Shown here one piece after another: positions 18,658 to 27,266 of a stretch of 64,000 nucleotides of DNA. Within the stretch, counting starts at the first letter, position 1. Each line of letters starts with the position of its first letter. The notes beneath the pieces were generated by a model. It saw nothing but the letters and a program-made list of their open reading frames with translations. It was not told where the DNA came from and did not search any database. The DNA comes from Achromobacter seleniivolatilans (GTDB lineage Bacteria > Pseudomonadota > Gammaproteobacteria > Burkholderiales > Burkholderiaceae_B). Made by a program: the position numbers and the translations under genes. The stretch is from positions 5,456,001-5,520,000 of the forward strand of contig NZ_CP132976.1 of assembly GCF_030864005.1 (NCBI RefSeq), given 5' to 3'.

Positions 18658-19302
18658 TCAGTGCGCCAGATTCGCGGCGGTGGAGATAAGCACATACAGC
18701 GCAAGCCCGGCCATGACCGCGCCCAGCAACCCTTGCTGCATCCGCAGGAACCACGGGTTGCGGCCCACCCAGCCCCGGATGCGCGAGGCGCCGTAGGCAA
18801 AGCAGCTGCCGTAGGGCAGGCTCAGCGCTTTCATCGTGACGCCCAGCACCAGCATCTGGATCCATACCGGGCCGTTTTCTGGCGTCGTGAATTGGGGCAG
18901 AAAGGCGATCATGAACAGCAGCACTTTGGGGTTCAGCAGATTCGTCATGAACCCTTGCCAGAAGGCATCACGGGCATCGCCGGGGCGGGCTGCGAGCGAT
19001 ACGTCCGCGGCTCGCGCGCAACGAATCATCGCCTTGATGCCCAGGTATCCCAGATACAGGCCGCCAGCCGCCTTGATGCCGACAAACAGCGTGGGGAACG
19101 CTTGTAGCACGGATGCCAGGCCCAGCACCACCGCCGGCACCTGGATGAAACCCGCTGCCACATTGCCCAGCACGCTGTGAAAGGCGGGCCGGAAACCCTG
19201 GGTCATTCCCCGCGAAAGCGTCAACGCCATGTCCGGGCCGGGCGTAAGCTTAAGGGCCGCGTCGGCGGCAAGAAAAAGCAGAAAAAGCTGGAGTGAGGGC
19301 AT
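18658..19302 (-). CDS. LysE-family amino-acid exporter
   Basis: Inner-membrane translocator of about 214 aa with six hydrophobic helices and the LysE/RhtB signature near the N-terminus (LKLTPGPDMALTLSRGM). ATG at 19302 starts at the usual family position; an in-frame ATG at 19317 would add five residues. Divergent from an Lrp/AsnC regulator with about 190 bp between them, the classical arrangement in which an Lrp protein activates an exporter when its amino acid accumulates. Substrate not determined. Confidence 0.87.
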   Translation of the reverse strand: MPSLQLFLLFLAADAALKLTPGPDMALTLSRGMTQGFRPAFHSVLGNVAAGFIQVPAVVLGLASVLQAFPTLFVGIKAAGGLYLGYLGIKAMIRCARAADVSLAARPGDARDAFWQGFMTNLLNPKVLLFMIAFLPQFTTPENGPVWIQMLVLGVTMKALSLPYGSCFAYGASRIRGWVGRNPWFLRMQQGLLGAVMAGLALYVLISTAANLAH

Positions 19303-19446
19303 TGCAGGAAGCGGCATACAGTCCCGCGGCGCGGGAGAAGGCTCTCAGTGTAAGCAAGCCGCTTGATTTTTTTCTGCATCCCGAGGGGGGCGGATGAAGT
19401 TTCCCGTCGAAATGGGGCCGGATTCTGCCGGCGGCAAGATTAGAAT

Positions 19447-19476
19447 CTGGAACCAGCCATTCCTGGCTGATTCCAG
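19447..19476. promoter_or_regulatory. 30-bp palindrome between LysE exporter and Lrp regulator
   Basis: Arms CTGGAACCAGCCA and TGGCTGATTCCAG flank TTCC: outer six bases and inner five pair exactly, with one 2-base mismatch between. It ends 17 bp before the Lrp ATG. It is either the Lrp operator for autoregulation and exporter control or a leader hairpin; position favours the operator. Confidence 0.5.
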
Positions 19477-19493
19477 CCCGTTCCGAGGCACCC

Positions 19494-19964
19494 ATGGAAC
19501 TCGACGACTTCGATCTTCAAATCCTGCAAAGCTTGCAGGAAGACAACCAGCGAACCAGCCAGGACGTCGCAGAACGCGTGAACCTGTCTCCTGTCTCATG
19601 CCTGCGCCGCATGAAGCGCCTGCGTGAATCGAAGGTGGTGACGGCGGATGTGTCGATCGTCGATCCCGCCGCCGTGGGGCGGGGAATCACGATGGTGGTG
19701 CTGGTGTCGCTGGAGAGCGAACGTGCCGACAAGCTCGACCATTTCAAGCGTGCGATGGCGGGCGCGCCTGAGATCATGCAGTGCATGTCGGTGACAGGCG
19801 AGGTCGATTTTGTGCTGACTCTGACGATGCGCGACATGGCGGAATACGAGGTCTTCGCGCAGCGCTATTTCTGGGGTGATCCCAACGTCAAGCGGTTCTC
19901 CACGCTGGTGGTGATGAGCCAGGTGAAGAACGGACTGACGGTGCCGGTGCCTGCGCCGGCTTAA
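19494..19964 (+). CDS. Lrp/AsnC-family regulator
   Basis: Feast/famine regulator of 156 aa: N-terminal HTH (DDFDLQILQSLQEDNQRTSQDVAERVNL) and C-terminal RAM ligand domain (GITMVVLVSLES; VMQCMSVTGEVDF-like segment MQCMSVTGEVDFVLTL). Start ATG at 19494. Divergent from the LysE exporter, so probably its regulator. Its TAA stop shares the palindromic TTAA with the stop of the convergent mscS gene. Confidence 0.9.
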   Translation: MELDDFDLQILQSLQEDNQRTSQDVAERVNLSPVSCLRRMKRLRESKVVTADVSIVDPAAVGRGITMVVLVSLESERADKLDHFKRAMAGAPEIMQCMSVTGEVDFVLTLTMRDMAEYEVFAQRYFWGDPNVKRFSTLVVMSQVKNGLTVPVPAPA

Positions 19965-22435
19965 CTGGTGGTGGGCGAACGGGGCGGATGTTGCTGCCCC
20001 GCCGCCAGGGTTGCACCCGCGGCGTCGGAAATACTGCGCAGGTGCAGGTCGCTTTGCGGGAATGGGATCTCGATGCCGGCCTGTCTCAACGTGTCGTACA
20101 TGCTTGTCAGGATGTCGCTGCGGATATCGATCCAGCGGTCAAAATCGGTGGTCCAGGCGCGAAGGCTGAAATCCAGCGAGCTGGCGCCCAGACCCATGAA
20201 CAACACAACGGGAGTGGGATCGGGCTCGATGCCCGGCGTCTTGCGCGCAACCTCTTCGAGCAGCGCGATGACCTGCCTGGGTTCTGAGCCATATGCCACG
20301 CCGACACTGATTTCGATGCGCCGGCTGCGGTCCAGCATGGTCCAGTTGGTCAGTTTTTCAGACAGCAGCGTGCCGTTGGGCACGATCACGTCGGCGCCTT
20401 CGAATGTCTTGATCCGCGTGGCCCGCATGCCGATGTCGCGCACCTGCCCGGACGTGCCGCTGATGTCCACTACATCTCCGGGCTGAATCGGGCGCTCGAA
20501 CATCAGGATCAGCCCCGACACGAAATTGTTCACCACGCCTTGCAGCCCAAAGCCGATGCCTACGCCCAAGGCGCCGAACACAATGGTGAGCTGGCTGGTC
20601 TGAAAGCCCGCGGCGGAAAGCGCGATGCCCAGGCCAAGCAACAGCACCAGGTAGTAGGTCAGCGACGCGATGCTGTTGCCCACGCCGCGCGGGAGCGCCA
20701 TGCGGGTCAGAACCTCGTCGTGCAAGACCAGGCGTATCGTGCGGGCCGTCCAGAACGCGATGACGACCGAGATCAAAAACACCAAGACGTTGCCCAGGCT
20801 GATCGAGATTTCGCCAACGGCCAGCGTGTAGGAAAGCACCTCGGTCACGAAGGCATAGGTGGCGCGCAGAATGCGGAACCGGTCCATGGCGTAGACCGCC
20901 CAGCCCACCGCCGCCGCGGCAGTCAGCAGGCGGATCAGCAGTTGCACCAGCGGCGGCGCATGTTCGCGCGCCAGCCGGAAGCGCGAAATTCCCTGGCGCG
21001 CCAGCAATAGTTGCAGCAGCGTAATGATGACGGTCACACCGGCATACAGCACCAGCCCGAAGTAACCGCTGCCAATGACGGCGCTGGTCAGCATTTCCGC
21101 CAGCGACACGTTGCCGAACAGATTGGACGCCAATGATGCGCATAGCAGCGCTGCCGCGCCCCAGGCGATGGCTCGCAGGGCGCGCACCATGCGGGTCGAG
21201 GCGGTCGGCGCCATCTTGTGGCCACGGTGCATCAGCCACAGGATGGCGGCCAGCGCTGCGGCGGTCAGCAGAACGGTGGAGATGCGGTAGAACAGGGTGT
21301 TGGCAAGAAACAGAAACCCCAGACGTTCGGCCAGGAACAGGGCGGTGATGACATGGGGCCACTGGTCCATCTGGCGGCGGGCGGAAGGCGGCAGCAAGCG
21401 CAGCACCGGCACGGCCGCCAGCACCAGCGCCACTTGCTGCACCATTAATGGCGCATCCGGCTCCAGCGCCAGCACGCCCAGCATCGACAGCAGCAGCCAG
21501 GTCGACAAGGGCCGGCCCAGTACGCCTGCGGCGGTCTCGCTCATGACGCCTGCGCGGATCGCATCGCGGCTCTTTCTGGCCAGCCATAACAGCAGCGGCA
21601 GCAGCACCAGTTGGAGCACGCGCAGGGCGCGCTGGTTGCCGCTGTCGGCGGCGCCGTAATCACGCGCAAAGCGTACTTCGATGTCCAGCCCGGTCCGCAG
21701 CAAGGCCATCGTGTTTTCGCCCGTGTCCTGCGTCTGGCCCAAGGCCCAGAGCGGCGGAGAGTCCACGCGCATCAGGCGGGCGTCGATGTAGTCGATGGCG
21801 TCGGCCACCGAGCGCTGGCCGGTCTTGATTCGCTCTTCGATGGCATTGGCGCGCTGTTCCAGCTCCACCTGGCGGGACAATGGGCCGGACAATGCCTGCC
21901 CGGCCGCGTTCAACTGCGCCAGGACGGCATCGATGCGTTCGGCCAGCGCAGGCGGGAGGTTGACGGCGGCGGGTGAATCCTTGATCGCCTGCCAGGCGGC
22001 GCGGCGGCGGTACAGTTCCGCCGCGTCGCTCGCGTACCAGGACGTCGCCTGGCGTAGATCGGTGTGCCAGCGCGCCAGGCGGTGGGCGTCGAAAAGCCAA
22101 TGCCGTTCCAGACTTTCCACCCGCATGATGGGCAGAGTGCGCAGCTGGGCAGGCTGGAATTCAAAGAGTTTCTCGTCGGCGGACTTGGCGATCGCGTCCA
22201 GCGTGGGCGTGAGCGCGGCGCCGGGGTCGGCTGACGCCACACGCTGCAATACCCCTTCGGCGTAGCGCACGTCGGTATCGGCCCGCAAGGGGATGTCTGC
22301 CATGGTGATGACGGCAGGCGGCGGCGGGGCAGGGGGCGCTGGCGCTGGCGCTGCGGCAGTCTGCGCACTTGCCAGGCCCGGCAGGCCCAGAATCAGTCCG
22401 AACAGGCAGTAGAAGACTCGTGCTCGGACGCGCAT
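19961..22435 (-). CDS. Large MscS-family mechanosensitive channel with N-terminal DUF3772-type domain
   Basis: Protein of 824 aa. A signal peptide (ending ASA-QT) precedes an Ala/Pro stretch, then a long periplasmic helical region to about residue 265. About ten membrane helices follow, and the conserved MscS pore/beta domain is near 595-760 (FGALGVGIGFGLQGVVNNFVSGLILMFERPI, then QPGDVVDI). The size and plan resemble MscK/YbiO-like channels, which open under hypo-osmotic membrane tension. Not in an operon with the flanking SDR as judged by a 45-bp gap, though readthrough cannot be excluded. Confidence 0.88.
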   Translation of the reverse strand: MRVRARVFYCLFGLILGLPGLASAQTAAAPAPAPPAPPPPAVITMADIPLRADTDVRYAEGVLQRVASADPGAALTPTLDAIAKSADEKLFEFQPAQLRTLPIMRVESLERHWLFDAHRLARWHTDLRQATSWYASDAAELYRRRAAWQAIKDSPAAVNLPPALAERIDAVLAQLNAAGQALSGPLSRQVELEQRANAIEERIKTGQRSVADAIDYIDARLMRVDSPPLWALGQTQDTGENTMALLRTGLDIEVRFARDYGAADSGNQRALRVLQLVLLPLLLWLARKSRDAIRAGVMSETAAGVLGRPLSTWLLLSMLGVLALEPDAPLMVQQVALVLAAVPVLRLLPPSARRQMDQWPHVITALFLAERLGFLFLANTLFYRISTVLLTAAALAAILWLMHRGHKMAPTASTRMVRALRAIAWGAAALLCASLASNLFGNVSLAEMLTSAVIGSGYFGLVLYAGVTVIITLLQLLLARQGISRFRLAREHAPPLVQLLIRLLTAAAAVGWAVYAMDRFRILRATYAFVTEVLSYTLAVGEISISLGNVLVFLISVVIAFWTARTIRLVLHDEVLTRMALPRGVGNSIASLTYYLVLLLGLGIALSAAGFQTSQLTIVFGALGVGIGFGLQGVVNNFVSGLILMFERPIQPGDVVDISGTSGQVRDIGMRATRIKTFEGADVIVPNGTLLSEKLTNWTMLDRSRRIEISVGVAYGSEPRQVIALLEEVARKTPGIEPDPTPVVLFMGLGASSLDFSLRAWTTDFDRWIDIRSDILTSMYDTLRQAGIEIPFPQSDLHLRSISDAAGATLAAGQQHPPRSPTTS

Positions 22436-22480
22436 GTCGCGACTCCGTTGGGATGCTGCGAACCGGGTGGGCTACCCACT

Positions 22481-23260
22481 CTAGCGCATCACCAGTCCGC
22501 CGTCCACGAACAGCACCTGCCCAGTCATGAATCCGCTCCAGTCAGACGCCAGGAACAGCACCGGACCCGCAACATCTTCGGGCCGGGCGATGCGGCGCAG
22601 CGGCGTGGCGGCAATCAGCTGTTCGCGGAATGACTCCTGAGTGCCGCCGCTGGCCTGGGTCGGGTAGACCAGACCGGGCGCAACACAATTCACCCGGATG
22701 CCGTAGGGGCCCAGTTCAGCCGCCAGATTCCGGCTGAACGCCACCAGCGCAGCTTTGGCCGTGGTGTAGTCGTGATACGGCACGACAGGATGCTCGACCA
22801 GGTTGCTGGCGATGTTGACGATGCAGCCTTGAGCGCGTTGCTTGAAATGCGGTAGCGCGGCCCGGCAGACGTTGAAGGCCGCGCCCACGGCGCCGTCGAA
22901 CTGTGACTGGTATTCCTGCCAGCCTATGTCGTCAAACGCGGTTCGCTGCCGGGGATCAAACGCATAATGCCGCAAGGCGTTGTTGACCACGATATCAAGC
23001 CGGCCAGCGTCCTGCACGATGCTATCGACCATGGCGCGCACAGCCTCCGGCGAGCCGACATCGGCTGGCACTGCCCAGGCATCGCCTCCCGCCGCCTGGC
23101 ACTGCGCCGCCACGGCTTTTGCCGCTTCGGCATTGCTCAGGTAGTTCACGACCACGGTCGCGCCTTCGCGAGCAAAGCCGCGTGCGATCTCGGCGCCTAT
23201 GCCACGGCTGGCGCCGGTGACCAGCACCACCTTGCCTGCGAATTTCAGGGCGGTGTTCAT
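22481..23260 (-). CDS. SDR-family oxidoreductase, last gene of the TPP-riboswitch operon
   Basis: Cytoplasmic NAD(P)H-dependent reductase of 259 aa. Motifs in order: TGASRGIG (cofactor binding), NNA, IASNL with the catalytic Ser, YTTAK with Tyr/Lys, and the C-terminal SGFMTGQVLFVDGG. Annotation tools would call it a 3-oxoacyl-ACP reductase, but nothing fatty-acid-related is nearby. Its ATG lies one base beyond the stop of the binding-protein gene, so it is translated as part of the riboswitch operon. In that context it could reduce the aldehyde made by the LuxC-like protein to an alcohol. That role is inference. Confidence 0.88.
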   Translation of the reverse strand: MNTALKFAGKVVLVTGASRGIGAEIARGFAREGATVVVNYLSNAEAAKAVAAQCQAAGGDAWAVPADVGSPEAVRAMVDSIVQDAGRLDIVVNNALRHYAFDPRQRTAFDDIGWQEYQSQFDGAVGAAFNVCRAALPHFKQRAQGCIVNIASNLVEHPVVPYHDYTTAKAALVAFSRNLAAELGPYGIRVNCVAPGLVYPTQASGGTQESFREQLIAATPLRRIARPEDVAGPVLFLASDWSGFMTGQVLFVDGGLVMR

Positions 23261-23261
23261 G

Positions 23262-24287
23262 TCAGGACGCCGGCAGCAGAGTGGTGTCGACAGCAGCGGC
23301 CACGTCGATGCGGCTTTGGACCAAGCCCAGCTCGCGGTAGGCGTCGGCGGCCTTTTGCAGCAGATCAAGATTGATCGTGCCCAGAGGCTGGCCGCCTGAT
23401 GCGATCGATGCCGCATTGCGCAGCCGGATCACTTCCAGATTGATGGCGCGGTCCGTGCCGTCGATGGCGCGCTTGCCCGCCAGCGTTGCGGCTTCTTCGG
23501 GTTGAGCAATCATCCACGCGGCGCTGTCGCGGTACGCCTTCAGGAACGCCCGCAGCAACGGCTGCTTTTGTTGATAGACCGCCTCGCGCACAACGAACAG
23601 ATCGCTGGATACATTGAGGTAGTCGCTGACGTTCATGACGTTGACTTCGCCCAAGCCTCGGTGCCGCCCCACCAGCAGGCCGGTATCGGTGGCTGCGGTT
23701 GCGTCGACCTGGCCCTGCAACAGCGGGGCGAAATTCAGCACGCCGGTGACGACGATTTCCACGTCGGCCTCTGTCAGGCCCGCCTGATGCAGCATCACCA
23801 GCAGGTTCTGGCGCGTGCCGCTGGACAAGCTGTAGACGCCAATGCGCTTGCCCTTCAGATCGGCGGGCCGAGTGATGTTGGCGGACTTCAGCGACACCAC
23901 GTTGAAGACGTTCTGCGGATAGATATCGTAGATGGCGCGCAGCTTCTCGCCCTTGTCCAGGGCCATGAAGAACGAGCCGGGGTCCGTGAAGGCCACGTCT
24001 GCCTGGCCGCTGAGAATGTTGCGGATGGCATCGCCGCCGCCCGCGCCCGGCAGGTAGACCAGTTCCACGCCCTGCGCCTTGAAGAAACCTTTATCGGGTT
24101 CGGCCAGCAGGTTGGTGATTTCGGTGATGGGTTTGCTCCATCCGGCCAGTGTGACCTTGCCGGATGCGGCGGCTTGCGCGCGGGCGGCCAGCGGTGTCAT
24201 GGACAGTGCGGCTAGGCTCGCGGCAGCCGACAAGAGCGCGCGGCGGGTAGGGGACGGGAGCATGGGAAGAGTCCTGATGAGGGTCAT
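23262..24287 (-). CDS. NMT1/ThiY-type ABC transporter substrate-binding protein
   Basis: Periplasmic protein of 341 aa in the NMT1/SsuA-like fold. A signal with a twin arginine (PTRRALLSAAASLAAL) ends near ARA-QA, so Tat export is possible. The mature domain includes EITNLLAEPDKGFFKAQGVELVYLPGAGGGDAIRNIL-type segments, typical of binding proteins for pyrimidine precursors, nitrate, taurine and sulfonates. The ATG at 24287 overlaps the permease stop as ATGA; a second ATG at 24263 is also possible. Under TPP-riboswitch control a thiamine-precursor ligand is likely, but the exact ligand is not readable. Confidence 0.88.
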   Translation of the reverse strand: MTLIRTLPMLPSPTRRALLSAAASLAALSMTPLAARAQAAASGKVTLAGWSKPITEITNLLAEPDKGFFKAQGVELVYLPGAGGGDAIRNILSGQADVAFTDPGSFFMALDKGEKLRAIYDIYPQNVFNVVSLKSANITRPADLKGKRIGVYSLSSGTRQNLLVMLHQAGLTEADVEIVVTGVLNFAPLLQGQVDATAATDTGLLVGRHRGLGEVNVMNVSDYLNVSSDLFVVREAVYQQKQPLLRAFLKAYRDSAAWMIAQPEEAATLAGKRAIDGTDRAINLEVIRLRNAASIASGGQPLGTINLDLLQKAADAYRELGLVQSRIDVAAAVDTTLLPAS

Positions 24288-25048
24288 GAATGATCGGCGT
24301 AAGGGCGCAGCAAGCGCCGCTCCAACATAAGAGTGGCCTGGTAGCCCAGCAGTCCGATGGCGGCGATGGTGGCAAGCGCCGCGAACATCAGGGGCGTGTC
24401 CATCATGCCTTGCGCAGCGATGATGACGGCGCCCAGCCCGCGGCTGGCGCCGATGAATTCGCCCACCACGGCGCCGACCAGCGCCAGCACCAACGCTACG
24501 CGCAGCCCGGCCAGAATGCCTGGCAGACCGGCTGGCAATTTCAGGCGCAGCATCGTCTGCGTGCGAGTCGCGCCCAGCATGCGGAACAGTTGCACGCGGT
24601 TCGGGTCCACCTGCCGCAAGCTCGTCAGCGTGTTTTCCATCAAGGGGAAAAAGCAGATCAACGCGGTCATGACGACCGTGGGCGCCATGCCGAAACCGAA
24701 CCACAGCACAAAGAGCGGCGCCAACGCCAGCTTGGGGACCACTTGACTGATGATGACGTAGGGCTTGAGCACACGATCCAGCAGAGCCGATTCAGCTAGC
24801 GCCACGCCCATCGCCAATCCGGCCGCGCCGCCCAGCGCCAGCCCTAGCAACATTTCGGCAAGCGTCGCGCCGATGTGCGGCCACAGATACCCGGTGGCCA
24901 GGCTGTTCCACAGTGTCTTGGCCACGGCGGAGGGAGCAGGCAATACCAGCGCAGATATACCCGCCTGCCGCACGGTCAGCTCCCAGGCGGCGATCAGGAC
25001 GGCCAACAGGGCAAGGGCAGGCACGCGAGATTTCAATATCTGTTTCAT
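24284..25048 (-). CDS. ABC transporter permease, ThiX/SsuC type
   Basis: Inner-membrane permease of 254 aa with about six helices. The BPD_transp_1 EAA-loop region is visible near residues 160-190 (FRMLGATRTQTMLRLKLPAGLPGILAGLRVA). ATG at 25048 overlaps the ATPase stop by 4 bp; a longer reading frame to 25087 would overlap the ATPase gene more deeply. It makes the membrane channel of the importer encoded with the ATPase and binding protein on each side. Confidence 0.9.
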   Translation of the reverse strand: MKQILKSRVPALALLAVLIAAWELTVRQAGISALVLPAPSAVAKTLWNSLATGYLWPHIGATLAEMLLGLALGGAAGLAMGVALAESALLDRVLKPYVIISQVVPKLALAPLFVLWFGFGMAPTVVMTALICFFPLMENTLTSLRQVDPNRVQLFRMLGATRTQTMLRLKLPAGLPGILAGLRVALVLALVGAVVGEFIGASRGLGAVIIAAQGMMDTPLMFAALATIAAIGLLGYQATLMLERRLLRPYADHS

Positions 25049-25809
25049 GGCCGAGCCCCATTCATGAAACCGAAAACTTGCGCGCAATATTGATTGAAGG
25101 CGGCGCCGTGACGCATGACTTGCGTGCGCGGGGCGGGCAGATCCACGTGCAGATCGGCCACCATGCGGCCCTGGTGCATGACCGCGACGCGATCACCCAG
25201 ATAGACCGCTTCGCTGATGTCGTGCGTGACGAACAGCACGGTGGTCTTGCGCAGACGGCACATCCGCAGCAGGTCGTCTTGCAGCTCTCCACGCGTGATG
25301 GCATCAAGCGCGGCAAAGGGCTCGTCCAACAGCAGCAGGGCAGGTTCAAGAATCAACGCACGCGCCAGCGCCACCCGGCTCTGTTGTCCACCCGATAGTT
25401 GCCGGGGGTAGTGCTGCGCGTGGTCAGACAGGCCCAGCATCGCCAGCAGCGCTTCTGCGTGTTGGAGGTCGGCGGATGACGGCCGGCGTTGCAGCGACAC
25501 CGGCAGCAGCACGTTGTCGATGACGCGCCGCCATTCCAGCAGCGTGGGCGCCTGGAACACATAACCGAGCTGCGGGCCGGGCACGGCGGGCGTGCCGTCC
25601 CACAGCCGGATGCGGCCGCACTGCGGCGTCAGCAGGCCCGCAGCCAGCTTGAGCAGCGTCGTCTTGCCGCAACCGCTGCGGCCAACCAGGCAATGAAAGC
25701 CACCTGCGTCCAGCCGCCAGTCTATGCCGTCGACAATGGGCGTCCGGCCGGGGTAGGTGTAGACCACCTGTTCGATGTTCAGAAAAGGCACGGCCTGTCC
25801 GGCGCTCAT
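25045..25809 (-). CDS. ABC transporter ATP-binding protein, ThiZ/SsuB type
   Basis: Cytoplasmic ATPase of 254 aa. Walker A GRSGCGKTT, Q-loop GYVFQAPTLLEW, signature QLSGGQQSRVALARAL, Walker B LLLLDEPFAALD and switch His in FVTHDISEAVYLGDRV. The real start is the ATG at 25809, which overlaps the LuxC-like stop by 4 bp; the open frame upstream is only a shadow of that gene. Powers the importer of the riboswitch operon. Confidence 0.92.
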   Translation of the reverse strand: MSAGQAVPFLNIEQVVYTYPGRTPIVDGIDWRLDAGGFHCLVGRSGCGKTTLLKLAAGLLTPQCGRIRLWDGTPAVPGPQLGYVFQAPTLLEWRRVIDNVLLPVSLQRRPSSADLQHAEALLAMLGLSDHAQHYPRQLSGGQQSRVALARALILEPALLLLDEPFAALDAITRGELQDDLLRMCRLRKTTVLFVTHDISEAVYLGDRVAVMHQGRMVADLHVDLPAPRTQVMRHGAAFNQYCAQVFGFMNGARP

Positions 25810-27266
25810 GGTTCGTAGGGTGCGAACGGGTCGGCGGCGGCTTCGGCAGACTGCTCGATTTCGGTCATGCGGACCAGATCCAGCAGATTGAAGCGGCCAT
25901 CGTGATGCCAGCCCGCTTCCGGCGTGCTCATGGAGCCAATGGCGCTGATGCGGGTCACGCCCGCCGCGCCTAGTTGCTCGGCCAGGCGGTACAGCTCTTC
26001 CGGCGTGGCGGCCACGCCGGCGGTTTGCAGAAATTCGCTGCGGCGCGCAACCAGGGGCACCATTTGGTCCAGCGTGTCGACGCCGGCCACCACGATGTTG
26101 CGTTGCAAGGCTGTTGGCGCCAGGGATTCTGCGGTATCGGTATAGGCGACGCACCACGGTGCGGCGGGGTCGCCGATCAGGGCGTCGGCGCCATCGGCCG
26201 GCAGCTTCCATTCGATCGACTGCCGCCACTTTGCCGTCGCGGCCGATTCCTCTAAATCCAGCGCGCGCCGGGGAAAGCGCCGCTGCAAATTCGCCAGTTC
26301 GGCCGCCAGATAGCCAGCGAAATCGCGCGGTGAAACGGGGCCGCCGCGTTGCACGTAAAAGACGTGCGGCGAATAGCAGCCCTGTTGGTCATAACGCATC
26401 ACATCCCACGCGGCGCGGCGCGCCAGTGCGGGTGCTTTCTGGGCGTCGAGCGCCATCGCGCTTACGACGCCGAACCCCAGCTTATGGCCGTGGGCAAGCA
26501 AACGGGTTGTGACCGGCAGGCGGCGCTGAATGGCTTCAAGTGAATCGTTGCCGCCATAGGCCACCACCGTGTCGGCTTGCTCGTACAGCGCCGCTGCATC
26601 GCCGTCGCCCGCGCCGCGCCACCACACCACGGCCAGGCAATCGGCCAGCGGCGGATGAACTTCTACCAACAGCCGCGCGAACCAGCCGGCGAATAGCGGT
26701 TCGGCGCTGGGCAGTTTGCCGATATTGCCAGCCTTGACCAGCAGCCCGCAGATCAAGCTCCACAGCGCCAGTGCAGGCACGTTTCCGGCCCAGCTGTGTA
26801 CCAGCAGTTGGGGGCCAAAGGCGCGCACGGCGCCACCCTTCACGGCAGGCTGAAAGCCGTCCAGTACTTTGGGATTGGCGAAATCCTCGGCTACAAAGCG
26901 GTGCAGCTGCGGCGCGCGAAACGTCTTGAAGAAACCCGTCAGCCCCAAACGCACCATCTCGGCGTCGTACCCGCTGACAATGGGCAGCAGCGCGTCGGCC
27001 TGCCGCCGGTACGGGTCGTTCGGATCGAGCAGGCGGCTTATGGCGCGGTCGATGACGTCGATGATTTCCGACACGGCCATCGTTTTCAGGTGCTGCGCGC
27101 TGGCCTGTTTGACGCGTTCGGCAAGCGCCTGCATCTGCGGCGCGGTCAACACCGGCACCGCGACGTCAACGCGCTGGCCATCCTGCTCGAACGGCAGGAC
27201 CTGCCATTGGACGTCGGCCGTGGCCAGTCCCGGCAAATATCCCGCTTCGACCCGGATCACGTTCAT
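25806..27266 (-). CDS. LuxC-like acyl-CoA (acyl-thioester) reductase
   Basis: Protein of 486 aa in the LuxC branch of the aldehyde dehydrogenase superfamily, which reduces an acyl thioester to an aldehyde with NADPH. The cofactor region includes DTVVAYGGNDSLEAIQRRLP. The catalytic cysteine is in YDQQGCYSPHVFYVQRGG. The ATG at 27266 overlaps the LuxE-like stop by 4 bp. No luxA, luxB or luxD is in the window, so this is not a bioluminescence operon. With the LuxE-like protein upstream and an SDR downstream, it fits the middle step of carboxylic-acid reduction to an alcohol. The acyl substrate is unknown. Confidence 0.88.
   Translation of the reverse strand: MNVIRVEAGYLPGLATADVQWQVLPFEQDGQRVDVAVPVLTAPQMQALAERVKQASAQHLKTMAVSEIIDVIDRAISRLLDPNDPYRRQADALLPIVSGYDAEMVRLGLTGFFKTFRAPQLHRFVAEDFANPKVLDGFQPAVKGGAVRAFGPQLLVHSWAGNVPALALWSLICGLLVKAGNIGKLPSAEPLFAGWFARLLVEVHPPLADCLAVVWWRGAGDGDAAALYEQADTVVAYGGNDSLEAIQRRLPVTTRLLAHGHKLGFGVVSAMALDAQKAPALARRAAWDVMRYDQQGCYSPHVFYVQRGGPVSPRDFAGYLAAELANLQRRFPRRALDLEESAATAKWRQSIEWKLPADGADALIGDPAAPWCVAYTDTAESLAPTALQRNIVVAGVDTLDQMVPLVARRSEFLQTAGVAATPEELYRLAEQLGAAGVTRISAIGSMSTPEAGWHHDGRFNLLDLVRMTEIEQSAEAAADPFAPYEP

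Noticed and set aside
20358..21587. 409-codon minus-strand open frame inside mscS
   Set aside because: It runs in a different frame of the same DNA with Arg/Gly/Ala-rich shadow content; the MscS frame has clear domain signatures.
25810..26229. Long ATPase reading frame starting at 26229
   Set aside because: The part before 25809 overlaps the LuxC-like gene in another frame and is Arg-rich shadow sequence. The 4-bp overlap ATG is the natural start.
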